Shown piece after piece: positions 47,532-55,769 of a DNA stretch of 64,000 nt; within the stretch, counting starts at the first letter, position 1; the number at the start of each line of letters is the position of its first letter. The position numbers and the translations under genes were made by a program. Source of the DNA: Micromonospora echinospora (lineage in GTDB: Bacteria > Actinomycetota > Actinomycetes > Mycobacteriales > Micromonosporaceae); the NCBI RefSeq assembly GCF_900091495.1, contig NZ_LT607413.1:2976001-3040000 (forward strand), given 5' to 3'. The notes beneath the pieces are model-generated. The model did no database searches. It was given only the letters and a program-made list of their open reading frames with translations, and was not told the origin of the DNA.

Positions 47532-47926
47532 CTAGGCACGATAGATCGACTAGTTGGCTCTCGTGTCGCGGAGCCTGCCCCCGGCGGACACCGCCGCAGC
47601 CCCAACCACCCACGGACCGCAAGATGCCGATGGCCCTCAGCCATCCCGGAGCCTGAGGCCCCCGCCGGAGGCGCTTTGACCTGGCGTACGACTCGCTCGC
47701 GCTTGCCGGCCAGCCCTGAAAGACCTGCCACGAACGCTTGCGGCAGTGGACAGCAGAGCCGGCTCGGCGGCATGCGTTGTAGGTCGTGAATGGGAGGCCT
47801 GCTGGCGTCGCAATCTCCGGCTCGACACGGTAAGTGATCGGCATCTAACATCACAGTATTCAGTGGAGGGGCGGGACATGGCAGTAGCTGCGGTTCCGTC
47901 AGCGCCATGACTCCGAGGGGGTCCCG
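47532..47926. other. Gene-poor stretch of the element
   Basis: There are open frames here on the minus strand but none has a ribosome site, family motif or convincing codon pattern. I see no gene, repeat or RNA. Confidence 0.4.
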
Positions 47927-48325
47927 ATGTTCCAAACCCTGCTGGCTGGGGTCTTCGGTTGCCTGTTCTTGTACGGGGGGATCAGGGGGGAAATTGACTC
48001 AATCCGGTTGCATCGGCGCGGGAAGCGTGCGGACGGAGTGTTCGTCGGACGGGTCGATGCGTCGATCCGTCCGGGCGTGCAAAGTCGTGCGGGGGAGTTC
48101 CAGTTTGTTACGGCGGATGGCCAGGAGGTAACGGCAACTAGTTCGTTCTCCTCGTTTCCAGGCCCTAAGCCGGGTCGCCGGGTAAAGGTCATCTACGACC
48201 CGAATCACCCGCATGACACCGCCGAACGCGTCGCCGTCCACTGGGGGAAGATGACGTTTCTCGCACCGCTGTTTATGCTGCTTGGCGGCGGCATGGTGGC
48301 CGTCGCCCTAAACGGGCTCCTCTGA
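47927..48325 (+). CDS. DUF3592-type small membrane protein
   Basis: The 132-residue protein starts at ATG 47927. An N-terminal membrane segment (MFQTLLAGVFGCLFLYGGI) and a C-terminal one (MTFLAPLFMLLGGGMVAVALNGLL) flank a small beta-rich domain, RADGVFVGRVDASIRPG to PGRRVKVIYDPNHPHDTAERVAVHWG. The VxVxYDPxNP motif is the DUF3592 signature. Function is unknown; such proteins are frequent in actinobacterial accessory regions. Codon usage is less G/C-biased than in the flanking chromosome. Confidence 0.8.
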   Translation: MFQTLLAGVFGCLFLYGGIRGEIDSIRLHRRGKRADGVFVGRVDASIRPGVQSRAGEFQFVTADGQEVTATSSFSSFPGPKPGRRVKVIYDPNHPHDTAERVAVHWGKMTFLAPLFMLLGGGMVAVALNGLL

Positions 48326-48375
48326 TGAGCCGCGCCTGGGCGTGACCGGCCGCCAGGCCGCACGCGCGCCCCGGC

Positions 48376-48394
48376 GGCGGGCCGCAGGCCCGCC
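48376..48394 (+). terminator. Hairpin after the DUF3592 gene
   Basis: GGCGGGCC (48376-48383) and GGCCCGCC (48387-48394) form an 8-bp stem with a gca loop, followed by ctt. It lies 50 bp past the stop codon. Confidence 0.55.
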
Positions 48395-48544
48395 CTTGAC
48401 CAAGTAAAGAAAGTCTGAACACAGTACGCTCCGGCCAGGTGTCGGACTCCGGTTGATGCGTTACACCCTGGCTCCACTTGAGCCGTGACAGCCGAGGCAT
48501 GCCGCATGTTGTCGTCGGAGGGTGACACCCGCTGGCGCGCCTGC

Positions 48545-48569
48545 GGCGCATCATGCTCGATAATGCGCC
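48545..48569 (+). promoter_or_regulatory. Inverted repeat and -10-like box just before GNAT start
   Basis: GGCGCAT (48545-48551) and ATGCGCC (48563-48569) are inverted repeats. A good -10 box, GATAAT (48559-48564), is nine bases before the ATG at 48573 and there is no ribosome site, so the mRNA is probably leaderless and the repeat may be an operator. Confidence 0.55.
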
Positions 48570-48572
48570 GCG

Positions 48573-49133
48573 ATGAATCTACGCACGCCACGGCTGCTGC
48601 TACGTGACTTCCGAGCAGAAGACCAACCGGCCGTTCACGCCTACGCCAGCGACCCGGATGTCACTCGGTACACCGAGTGGGGGCCGGACACACTCAACGA
48701 CACCGCCGCATTCCTAGTTCAGGCGGTGCGGGACGCCCAGGTGTTACCGAGGACGAGGTTCGCACTTGCCGTCATCCGCCGCGACGACGAGGTTCTCATC
48801 GGTTCGGTCGAGCTGCGCGTTACCAACGAGGTCCATCGCCGGGGCGAAATGGGATACGTGCTGGCCCGCCCGCACTGGGGGCACGGTCTGGCCACCGAGG
48901 CCGCTGCCGCAGTGCTGCGCCTGGGACTCGACACGCTCGGCCTACATAAGATCACGGCTACCTGCGACCCGGACAACACCGCCTCTGCCCGTGTCCTGGC
49001 AAAGATTGGGATGCGTCGTGAAGGACGACTCCACGACCACCTGCACATCGGAGGCCGTTGGCGCGACCGCTTGTTTTTCGCCGCGATAGCCGGACGCGCA
49101 CCACGACCCGGGGACGGGTTTGAAATCGTCTAG
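48573..49133 (+). CDS. RimJ/RimL-type GNAT N-acetyltransferase
   Basis: The 186-residue protein begins LRTPRLLLRDFRAEDQPAVHAYASDPDVTRY, the usual start of the RimJ/RimL (Acetyltransf_3) group. It has EMGYVLARPHWGHGLATEAAAAVLRLGLDTLGLHKITATCDPDNTASARVLAKIGMRREG, with GHGLAT as the acetyl-CoA loop. The substrate could be a ribosomal protein N-terminus or a drug; this cannot be decided. It looks intact although the element around it is decayed. Confidence 0.92.
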   Translation: MNLRTPRLLLRDFRAEDQPAVHAYASDPDVTRYTEWGPDTLNDTAAFLVQAVRDAQVLPRTRFALAVIRRDDEVLIGSVELRVTNEVHRRGEMGYVLARPHWGHGLATEAAAAVLRLGLDTLGLHKITATCDPDNTASARVLAKIGMRREGRLHDHLHIGGRWRDRLFFAAIAGRAPRPGDGFEIV

Positions 49134-49814
49134 CCCGACGTGTCACCGATCATGTGACACCGATCTGTAACGCATCAACTGGAGCCGGACATACGCTCCG
49201 GCCAGGGTAAGCAGGAACAAGCAAAGCGCCCGCCGGCATGAAGGCATCCGACGGGCACGCACGGGTAACCACCTATTGCGGCAATCCCGGTTTGAGGTAA
49301 GAAACAAGAGCGTTGACCCTTGCAACGATAAATTCGTGCCGGCTCTGTCGCTCCACTATGTCGTTATGGTAATCCTGAGCCGTAACCTGCGCCTTGTGCT
49401 TCCGGTAAAGAAGACTCGGCTCCCAAATGAACCATCCGTCAGCGAAGGCGTTAGCCGCAGCAGCTTGGCTGCGCGGCAGCCGATCGCCCCAACCTCGACG
49501 GGAAGCAACCCCGATGGCGATCGTCCCGCCTCAGCCCCTTACGCCTTTGGTGTTCCGTCAGCGTGGCCGGCCGGCCCGGCCGATGCCGGCCGGAGGTCGC
49601 CAGCAGGCCGGGGCCGGGCCGGCGCGGCCCGCTTGCGGGCCGCCTTGATTCTTAAGAGGCCAATTCGGCAACGCCAGACCAACACATTGTCCTCCGTCGA
49701 CTGATGTGCGACAGTCGTCCGCCAGGTGACCTGCAACATGTCGAGCACGGATCGCGGCATGTGCGTGCGTTCGGGACCGCTCGCACTGGGCGTCGTCTAG
49801 GTCCGCTCTGATAG
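49134..49814. other. Gene-poor stretch of the element
   Basis: No gene could be supported in these 681 bases. Around 49270-49420 the sequence is unusually A/T-rich for this chromosome. A GC hairpin GCGGCCCGC-tt-GCGGGCCGC at 49624-49643, followed by cttgattctt, looks like a terminator, which suggests a lost gene upstream. The minus-strand frame MPRSVLDMLQVTWRTTVAHQ (near 49700) may be a fragment of an old gene but has no recognised family. Confidence 0.45.
49624..49643 (+). terminator. Orphan terminator-like hairpin
   Basis: A perfect 9-bp stem with a tt loop, followed by cttgattctt. No gene ends just before it. Confidence 0.5.
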
Positions 49815-50183
49815 CTACGCGGTCTGCTGCTCCCTCGCGCGTTTGACCACTCCACCGCTGTGGACCGGTCGCACCTCCACACCGCCGCCCTGGCGAAGCA
49901 CGGGGTTGGTGCCCGCGATGGCCAGCGCCGCGTCCAGGTCTGGTGCCTCGATGACGTAGAAGCCGGCGACGATCTCCCGAGAGTCGAGGAACGGCCCTTC
50001 GGTGGTCGAGTCCGCCCGCAGCGACATCGCCATGTCACGCGGTGTCAGCGCGTATGCCATGAGCATCGAGTCATCGGCCACCAGCTCGTCAGCGTGCTGG
50101 TCGCACGACTCGGTGTCGGCTGCGGTGGCCTCCGGTGCGTGGGCGGAGTCGTTGGCGTAGATCAGGACAGCGTACTGAGCCAC
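49815..50183 (-). CDS. YCII-family (DGPF-type) protein
   Basis: The 122-residue protein starts at GTG 50183 with gagaggagag upstream. It matches the YCII/DGPF group often encoded next to ECF sigma factors: MAQYAVLIYANDS, a middle MAYALTPRDMAMSLR, EGPFLDSREIVAGFYVIEAPDLDAALAIAGTNPVLRQGGGVEVRPV. The DGPF-like turn is EGPF here. The fold is ferredoxin-like; activity is unknown. No sigma factor gene is adjacent. Confidence 0.88.
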   Translation of the reverse strand: MAQYAVLIYANDSAHAPEATAADTESCDQHADELVADDSMLMAYALTPRDMAMSLRADSTTEGPFLDSREIVAGFYVIEAPDLDAALAIAGTNPVLRQGGGVEVRPVHSGGVVKRAREQQTA

Positions 50184-50429
50184 GGCGGCTCTCCTCTCAA
50201 GGACGACTCGCTGCCGCCAGTCCTACCACTGACGACTGACGCAACACCGTGGCACCCTGCCGCAGAGAGCGTCTACGGCGCCCATGAACTCGCTCAGACC
50301 AACGACCGCACATCGGCAGACCGCGCGTTGGCCCGTCAGGTGGTCAGCGGGTTTCTAGGCCGTCGCGCATCAGCTGGCGGAGACCTGTCGCGCATGTGTT
50401 GCCGGATCACACAGACCCAACACCATCCG

Positions 50430-51019
50430 GTGCAAGCGCCCTGCTCCGTGTGACGTCCTGGTCCTCGTGTACGGCGGGCTGCGGATCGGGGAAGCCCTGT
50501 GTCTGCGGTGGCGCCATGTCGACTGGTTGATGGCCGGATGATCGTCGCTGAGTCGGTCGCGCAGCTTCCCGGCGGACCGGTCGTCGACACGCCGAAGAGT
50601 CACCAGCGGCGGGAGCTGGCCCTACCGGCGTTTGTGGTCGACCGGCTCCGTCAGCGCTTGGCCGACCTGCCCCAGCACCCTGACACCTTCCTGTTCCCCG
50701 GTCGTCAGCAGCGGACCGCCGATCGGCCGCAGGGCTGCAACGGCTGGAAGTACCGCTTCGACCGGGCGGTGGAGCGTGCCGGCTTGACCGACCTCATCCC
50801 GCACGATCTCCGGGGGCGCGCGGTGGCTGGGTCGCGGACTCTCACGGCGCCCTCGTCGCCGCTCGTCGTCTCGGCCACTCGAACGTCAGCGTGACCACGC
50901 GGCACTACGCCCGTGCTGTCGATGGTCGGGATGCCGATGTGGCGCGGTTCCTCGATCGGGCATGCAACGGGCACGTGGGGGAGTCGGGAGATGCTGACTC
51001 CTCGCCGGACCGGCGCTGA
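50430..51019 (+). pseudogene. Tyrosine recombinase (phage-type integrase) catalytic domain, broken by two frameshifts
   Basis: Three frames together give one integrase. Frame 1 (about 50458-50530) reads LVLVYGGLRIGEALCLRWRH with the first catalytic Arg. Frame 2 (50520-50815) reads RMIVAESVAQLPGGPVVDTPKSHQRRELALP to LTDLIPHDLR with the His and second Arg. Frame 3 (50827-51019) reads ARRLGHSNVSVTTRHYARAVDGRDADVARFLDRA with the last His and the nucleophile Tyr. The N-terminal DNA-binding domain is missing. The gene ends 42 bp before the right tRNA repeat, the usual place for the integrase of a tRNA-targeting element. Confidence 0.88.
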
Positions 51020-51060
51020 CCTGGGCATCCTGTTGGCCGACATTGTGGATACGGGCGAAT

Positions 51061-51118
51061 CTGTAAATCCGTCGTGAAAGCTACAGAGGTTCGAATCCTC
51101 TACCCGCCACCAGGTGCA
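51061..51118 (+). repeat. attR-type direct repeat (tRNA-Tyr 3' half)
   Basis: The 58 bases match 46763-46820 with one change. The 5' half of a tRNA is absent here, so it is not a functional tRNA gene. Confidence 0.93.
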
Positions 51119-51164
51119 AAACGAGGCCCTTGACCAGCGAGAATGCCGGTCAGGGGCCTCGTTT
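51119..51164 (+). terminator. Terminator hairpin at attR
   Basis: aaacgaggcccttgacc (51119-51135) pairs with ggtcaggggcctcgttt (51148-51164) with one mismatch. Its loop side resembles the attL terminator (agcgagaatgcc vs agcatgaacgcc), showing that the two att regions are related beyond the tRNA. Confidence 0.8.
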
Positions 51165-51337
51165 GCAAGTCTCACTCCAGTCCCGCTCCAACCCGTTCGG
51201 TCTCGCTGGCGTGTCGCATACGTATCGTTGTCGGCCAGCCAGGGGAACCGCCCTCAGGAGTTCCGCCACGGCTGCGACGCGATGAACGACATCGGGACGC
51301 GCTGGGATGTCCCGAGGTTCCCCGATACCATCCGATC

Positions 51338-51868
51338 ATGGTGGACTGGGTGCGCCTGCAACTGAACGTGGACGAATTCAACGACGGGGATTTCGGGCCA
51401 TACCTGCATGGGGCACGAGAGTCGGGTATCGAGTTCACCACGTTCGCCGAGGTCGGCGACTCGGCCGGCCACCGGCGGGCGTTGTACGACCTGAACAAGA
51501 CCTGCTCGGCTGACATCCCGGAGCGCGGCGAGTTTTACACGTACGACGAGTACGTCTCGCGGCGCATCGACGTGCCGAGCTTCCGCGCGGACGGAGTCAT
51601 GCTCGCGATTCGCGATGGCGTGTGGATCGGAATGTCTGCGACCTCATTGCATCCGGCCCAGGGGTACGCGTTCAGCGAGATGACGGGTGTGCTCGCGCCT
51701 TACCGCGGCCAAGGCCTGTCGCTGGCGCTGAAACTCCTCGCGATCCGGTTCGTCCGCTCTTCGGGCTACCGGCGGCTCGTGGCGTTCCACCACCCGCGCA
51801 ATGTGTCCGCTATCGCAATGAACCGGCGCCTCGGTTTCGTCGAGGAGGCCAGCGGGAGGCCCGAATGA
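51338..51868 (+). CDS. GNAT-family acetyltransferase
   Basis: The 176-residue protein (start ATG 51338, or GTG 51341) carries a GNAT core: DGVMLAIRDGVWIGMSATSLHPAQGYAFSEMTGVLAPYRGQGLSLALKLLAIRFVRSSGYRRL, with RGQGLS as the acetyl-CoA loop, then NVSAIAMNRRLGFVEE. The N-terminal half (DEFNDGDFGPYLHGARESG) is less conserved, as in two-part GNAT enzymes that have lost one domain. The substrate is unknown. It is the first gene to the right of the element. Confidence 0.87.
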   Translation: MVDWVRLQLNVDEFNDGDFGPYLHGARESGIEFTTFAEVGDSAGHRRALYDLNKTCSADIPERGEFYTYDEYVSRRIDVPSFRADGVMLAIRDGVWIGMSATSLHPAQGYAFSEMTGVLAPYRGQGLSLALKLLAIRFVRSSGYRRLVAFHHPRNVSAIAMNRRLGFVEEASGRPE

Positions 51869-52043
51869 TCCGTCGTTCGATCGGACCAGGAGGCGGTGAC
51901 GCCTCGCCAGCGACCTCGTGGGCGTGGGCAGGCGGTGGGCGGTTGACCGGCTGGTGTCCGCCTGGCGGAAGCAACCGCAGTCGGTGGCGCTGACCAGGGC
52001 AAGGTCATAGCCGGCGTACGACGGCTCGTGCAGTATTGGCGCG

Positions 52044-52937
52044 GTGACCAAGTCGCAGCCTCCTTCGTCAGCCCTCGCGTGGGCTGCGGAGGTCGCCGGT
52101 CCGGGTGCCTGCGCGTACACCGTTCGGCGACTCACCGGCGGCACCCACGCGGCCACTTACCTACTGCGGACCGAGCGTCCGACGGGGGAGATGGTGCTGC
52201 GCAGGTTCCCGCCGGGCGACGACGCCGCTGCCCGGGAAGCCGGCGTGCTGGCAGCTCTCGACGGCCTGGACGGCTGGGCTCCGAGGCTCTTGGACGCCGA
52301 CCCCGCCGGTCGTCGATTCGGTGAACCGGCCCTCCTGGTCGCCCGGCTGCCCGGCCGTGCCGACATCACGTCGGTCTCCGCTCAGACTGCGGCCGAACAG
52401 TTGGGACGAGTCCTGGCCCGCATCCACGCCGTGCCGCTCACCCGCCTTACCGCGCTCCGCGACGGCATGGCAGCAGCATCCGCTTCGTCCCCTGCCGGCG
52501 TCGGCGCGGGGCCTGCCGCATCGATCCTGGCTGCCCATGGTGATCGTCTTGCCGGTCAGAGACCCGTTCTGACGCACTACGACTTCTGGTCCGGCAATGT
52601 CCTGTGGGAACAGAAGGTGATCACTGGCGTCGTCGACTGGTCGGGGGCCGCACGGGCGCCGCGTGGCCTCGACGTGAGCTGGTGCCGGCTTGATCTGCGT
52701 CTGCTGCACGGCCCGGACTCGGCGGAGATGTTCCTGAGGGCGTACGAGCAAGCAGCAGAAGCGGTGCCCGACCTGGCGTTGTGGGACCTGTTCGCTGTCC
52801 AGAACTCGTACCGCAGCGTCGAGACCTGGCTTCCCAACTATCACGATCTTGGCCGCACCGATCTGACCGCAGCCGACCTGCGCGAGCGTCACACCAGCTG
52901 GACGCAGGAGTGCCTCGCCCGCTACCGGACGCAATAG
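52044..52937 (+). CDS. Aminoglycoside-phosphotransferase-family (APH) kinase
   Basis: The 297-residue protein starts at GTG 52044. APH-fold features are RRLTGGTHAATYLLRTE (nucleotide loop), MVLRRFPPGDDAAAREAGVLAAL, the catalytic loop PVLTHYDFWSGNVLW (H-Y-D...N) and the metal motif ITGVVDWSGAARAP. In the catalytic loop the second residue is Tyr (HYD) rather than Gly, as in many choline/aminoglycoside kinase relatives. It could phosphorylate a drug or a metabolite. It is probably not coupled to its neighbours. Confidence 0.88.
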   Translation: MTKSQPPSSALAWAAEVAGPGACAYTVRRLTGGTHAATYLLRTERPTGEMVLRRFPPGDDAAAREAGVLAALDGLDGWAPRLLDADPAGRRFGEPALLVARLPGRADITSVSAQTAAEQLGRVLARIHAVPLTRLTALRDGMAAASASSPAGVGAGPAASILAAHGDRLAGQRPVLTHYDFWSGNVLWEQKVITGVVDWSGAARAPRGLDVSWCRLDLRLLHGPDSAEMFLRAYEQAAEAVPDLALWDLFAVQNSYRSVETWLPNYHDLGRTDLTAADLRERHTSWTQECLARYRTQ

Positions 52938-52986
52938 CGTCGAGCGGTGACGCCGCCTCGGATGAAAACCCATCGCCAATCTCGGC

Positions 52987-53006
52987 TATCATCGCCCTGT
53001 GGCGAT
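52987..53006 (+). promoter_or_regulatory. Leaderless promoter and operator-like palindrome at ArsR gene
   Basis: TATCAT (52987-52992) is a fair -10 box seven bases before the GTG at 52999, so the transcript probably starts at the start codon. ATCGCC-ctgt-GGCGAT (52991-53006) is a perfect inverted repeat spanning the -10 and start codon, well placed for autorepression. Confidence 0.65.
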
Positions 53007-53358
53007 TAGTCGTGCGGATGGTCTGACTCCGGCTGTGGCGTTGTTCCGGTCCCTCGGCGACCCGACCCGGCTGGCGATCCTGCGCCGGATCGCGTCGGGC
53101 GAGGCGCGGGTGGTGGACCTGACCAGCGAGTTGGGTCTGGCGCAGTCGACGGTGTCGAAGCACCTGGCGTGTCTTCGTGACTGCGGTCTGATCGACTACC
53201 GGGTGGAGGGTCGCCAGTCGTTCTACGCACTGACCCGACCCGAACTGCTGGACCTGCTGCGGTCGGCGGAACAGGTGTTGGCCGCGACGGGGGCGGCGGT
53301 CGCGCTCTGCCCGGTCTACGGAACCCCGGCTGACTCCGCCACGGAGGGGAGGGCGTGA
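52999..53358 (+). CDS. ArsR/SmtB-family metal-sensing repressor, CmtR-like
   Basis: The 119-residue winged-helix protein contains SLGDPTRLAILRRIASGEARVVDLTSELGLAQSTVSKHLACLRDCGLIDYRVEGRQSFYAL. Cys58 and Cys62 in HLACLRDCG, and Cys104 in VALCPVYG, match the three-cysteine Cd/Pb site of mycobacterial CmtR (Cys57, Cys61, Cys102). It therefore probably senses cadmium or lead. The start GTG 52999 has no ribosome site and is likely leaderless. Its stop overlaps the start of the ICMT-like gene (GTGA), so the two form an operon under its own control. Confidence 0.9.
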   Translation: MAISRADGLTPAVALFRSLGDPTRLAILRRIASGEARVVDLTSELGLAQSTVSKHLACLRDCGLIDYRVEGRQSFYALTRPELLDLLRSAEQVLAATGAAVALCPVYGTPADSATEGRA

Positions 53359-54014
53359 CGGTGGCCTGGCTCGCGCTCCTGCTCTACCTGCTCGGACTGC
53401 TGCTCGCCTTCGGCTGGCGCACGCTGACGCAGTGGCGGAGCACAGGTGACACCGGTCTGCGCCTCGACGCCGGTCCGCCCGGCACCCTGCGATGGTGGGC
53501 CAAGCTACTGTTCGTCGCCGCGCTCCTGCTGGGCTTCGCCGGGCCGGTGGCTGCCCTCGCCGGCCTGTCGCCGCTGCCCGGCCTCGATCACCGCCCCCTG
53601 CACGTCGTCGGCCTGCTCCTCACCGTCGCCGGCATCGGCGCGGCGCTCGCCGCCCAGCTCGCCATGGGTGCCTCGTGGCGTATCGGCGTCGACCCGACCG
53701 AACACACCAGCCTGGTGACGGGCGGCCCGTTCGCGCTCGCCCGGAACCCCATCTTCACCGCCATGGCGGCCACCACGCTCGGACTGGCCCTGATGGTGCC
53801 CAACGCCGTGGCGCTCGCCGCCTGGCTGGTACTGGTCCTGGCGCTGCAACTACAGGTCCGAGCCGTCGAGGAGCCCTACCTGATGAGCGTCCACGGTACG
53901 GACTACGTACGGTATGCCGCCCGGGTCGGCCGCTTCCTGCCCGGCCTCGGCCGGATCAGGCCCCAGGACAGGAGCCCGAGCCGTACCGGATCGTCTTCCT
54001 CCAGAGCGGGATAG
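53355..54014 (+). CDS. Isoprenylcysteine carboxyl methyltransferase-like membrane protein
   Basis: The 219-residue protein starts at GTG overlapping the arsR stop. It has four or five membrane segments and the ICMT/PEMT signature in its second half: LVTGGPFALARNPIFTAMAATTLGLALM, then LQLQVRAVEEPYLMSVHGTDYVRYAARVGRFLPGLG (RxxxEE...G..Y..Y). Bacterial relatives are methyltransferases of unknown substrate and often lie beside metal regulators. No metal exporter is next to it, so this gene may itself be the target of the repressor. Confidence 0.87.
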   Translation: MTVAWLALLLYLLGLLLAFGWRTLTQWRSTGDTGLRLDAGPPGTLRWWAKLLFVAALLLGFAGPVAALAGLSPLPGLDHRPLHVVGLLLTVAGIGAALAAQLAMGASWRIGVDPTEHTSLVTGGPFALARNPIFTAMAATTLGLALMVPNAVALAAWLVLVLALQLQVRAVEEPYLMSVHGTDYVRYAARVGRFLPGLGRIRPQDRSPSRTGSSSSRAG

Positions 54015-54061
54015 CGAACCGGGGACCCGAAAATCGGTGGACGTCGTATCCAGGTTGGACA

Positions 54062-54817
54062 ATGGTCGACGGTATGCGACAAGAGGACATCTGGGACGTC
54101 GAGGCCGCTCGCGGCTACGACACGCCCGGCACCGGCATGTTCGCCCCCGAGGTGCTCGGCCCGACCGTCGACCGCCTCGCCGAACTGGCCGACGGTGGCC
54201 GGGCGCTGGAGTTCGCCGTCGGCACCGGCCGGGTGGCCATCCCGCTCGCCGAACGGGGAGTGTCCGTCACCGGTATCGAGCTGTCCCGCCCGATGCTCGA
54301 CCAACTGCGGACGAAGGTGGACGAGGCGACGGTCCCTGTGGTCGTCGGCGACATGGCGACCACCGTCGCGCCGGGCGAATTCTCGCTGGTCTACCTGGTC
54401 TTCAACACGATCTCCAATCTGCTCATACAGGCCGAGCAGGTCGCATGCTTCCGCAACGCCGCCCGGCACCTCAGCCCGGGAGGGCGGTTCGTGATCGAGT
54501 TGTGGGTGCCGGAGCTGCGCAAGCTTCCGCCGGGTCAGTCGGCCACGGTCTGGCTCTCCGAGTCCGACTACATCGGCCTGGACACGTACGACGTGCTCCA
54601 CCAGCAGGTCGTCTCGCACCACTTCCGGTTCGGGGCGGGGCGGGAGGCGAAGCTGTACCGCAGCCCGCACCGTTACATCTGGCCCGCCGAGCTGGACCTG
54701 ATGGCGCAACTGGCCGGTTTCGAGTTGGAGAGCCGGCACGCGGACTGGGACTCCACCGAGTTCACCGCCGAGTCACGTTCGCACGTCTCCGTCTACCGTC
54801 TTCCGGCGGCCGACTGA
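54062..54817 (+). CDS. Class I SAM-dependent methyltransferase
   Basis: The 251-residue protein uses ATG 54062 (ATG 54074 is an alternative). The Rossmann motifs are GRALEFAVGTGRVAIPLAERGVSVTGIELSRPML (motif I EFAVGTGR), VVVGDMATT and FSLVYLVFNTISNLL. It belongs to the general Methyltransf_25 group; the substrate is unknown. The last 45 bases overlap the end of the convergent EamA gene. It may follow the arsR-ICMT unit on the same transcript, 47 bp away. Confidence 0.87.
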   Translation: MVDGMRQEDIWDVEAARGYDTPGTGMFAPEVLGPTVDRLAELADGGRALEFAVGTGRVAIPLAERGVSVTGIELSRPMLDQLRTKVDEATVPVVVGDMATTVAPGEFSLVYLVFNTISNLLIQAEQVACFRNAARHLSPGGRFVIELWVPELRKLPPGQSATVWLSESDYIGLDTYDVLHQQVVSHHFRFGAGREAKLYRSPHRYIWPAELDLMAQLAGFELESRHADWDSTEFTAESRSHVSVYRLPAAD

Positions 54818-55678
54818 CCGTACGCCGATGCCGCCTGTCGCCCTGCGGGCGAGGACGACGCCGAGGAGGACCAGGACGACGCCGGCCAGGATGGCCGGGG
54901 TGACGACCTCGTCCACGACGAGCCAGCCCAGGCCGACGGCGACCAGCGGCAGCAGGTACCCGACGACGGAGGCGGCCGTCGCGCCCTCGTCGGCGATGAT
55001 CCGGTAGTTCAGCACGTAGGCCGCGCCGGTGCCGAGGAGGCCGAGCACGACCAGGCTCACCACCGCGTCCCACCGCCAGGTGGGCGGCTCCAGCCCGGCG
55101 AACGGCATCGCCAGGGCGAGCAGGACGGTGGCCGCGCCGAGCTGGCTCGCCGACAGCATGAGCGGACTGATCCCGCGACCGGCCAGGTGACGGCCCATGT
55201 AGACGTAACTGATGCCGTAGCTGGCGGCAGCGGCGAGACAGGCGAGCCCACCCCAGCTCGCGATCTCGTTCGCGGACTTCCACGGCGAGAAGATGACGAC
55301 GACACCGAGGAACCCGAGCGCGAACCCGCCCGCCTTCGTCCAGCTCACCGACCGGTCCACTCCGACCAGGAACGCCAGGAGGAGAGTCCACAGCGGAGTG
55401 GTGGCGTTCAGCACCCCGGCGACGTTCGACCCGATGGTCTCCTCCGCGACGCCGAACAGCACGTAGGGGATCGCGTTGGCGAGCAGCGCGGCGACGGCCA
55501 GGTGTCCCCACAACCGCCAGCCGCGCGGAAACTCCAGGCCCCGGGCCAGGGCGAGCGGCGCGAGGACGACGAAGCCGAGCAGGAGCCGGGCGAAGACGAT
55601 CTGCACCGGGTTGAAGTCGCGTAGGGCCAGCTTGATCCAGAGGAAGCTCGACCCCCACAGCAGCGCCAGCGCCGCCAT
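54773..55678 (-). CDS. EamA-family (DMT) transporter
   Basis: The 301-residue protein has about ten membrane segments in two EamA repeats. The first begins MAALALLWGSSFLWIKLALRDFNPVQIVFARLLLGFVVL; the second is CLAAAASYGISYVYMGRHLAGR... to VGYLLPLVAVGLGWLVVDEVVTPAILAGVVLVLLGVVLA. Such proteins export metabolites or amino acids. The frame is open to 55792, but that extension runs through a hairpin repeat (copy C), so the start is placed at the ATG at 55678; no good ribosome site is visible, so the start is uncertain. Confidence 0.85.
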   Translation of the reverse strand: MAALALLWGSSFLWIKLALRDFNPVQIVFARLLLGFVVLAPLALARGLEFPRGWRLWGHLAVAALLANAIPYVLFGVAEETIGSNVAGVLNATTPLWTLLLAFLVGVDRSVSWTKAGGFALGFLGVVVIFSPWKSANEIASWGGLACLAAAASYGISYVYMGRHLAGRGISPLMLSASQLGAATVLLALAMPFAGLEPPTWRWDAVVSLVVLGLLGTGAAYVLNYRIIADEGATAASVVGYLLPLVAVGLGWLVVDEVVTPAILAGVVLVLLGVVLARRATGGIGVRSVGRRKTVDGDVRT

Positions 55679-55726
55679 CCGGGCCAGACCAGCCCGGCTG
55701 ACGGCCTGATGGTCAATGCCCGGCAA

Positions 55727-55769
55727 ACCCCTGCTCCTCAAAATGCGGTAACAGGGGTCCCCTGCTACC
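55727..55769. repeat. Hairpin repeat family, copy C
   Basis: ACCCCTG (55727-55733) pairs with CAGGGGT (55752-55758), and the next bases continue gtaacaggggtcccctgctacc, which contains the 13-base palindrome CAGGGGTCCCCTG. The core TAACAGGGG-t-CCCCTGCT equals that of copies A and B. It lies upstream of the EamA gene, followed by short ggcactgcta repeats up to 55848. Confidence 0.8.

Larger units (their letters stand above)
46763..51118. mobile_element. Decayed integrative element in tRNA-Tyr, about 4.3 kb
   Basis: The segment lies between two copies of the tRNA-Tyr 3' half. A tyrosine-recombinase gene sits just inside the right copy but is split over three frames, so the element cannot excise by itself. 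Contents from the left are a frameshifted membrane protein, DUF3592, a GNAT enzyme, a YCII-type protein and integrase remains, plus gene-poor stretches. Base composition is visibly more mixed than in the flanking chromosome (for example around 49270-49420). No replication, relaxase or conjugation gene is seen, so it is a reduced remnant. Confidence 0.88.

Noticed and set aside
49539..49760. Minus-strand frame of 73 codons in the element
   Set aside because: It crosses the terminator-like hairpin and has no family resemblance; at most an old gene fragment.
51061..51118. A second tRNA-Tyr gene
   Set aside because: Only the 3' half from the anticodon loop is present, with no acceptor 5' strand or D arm.
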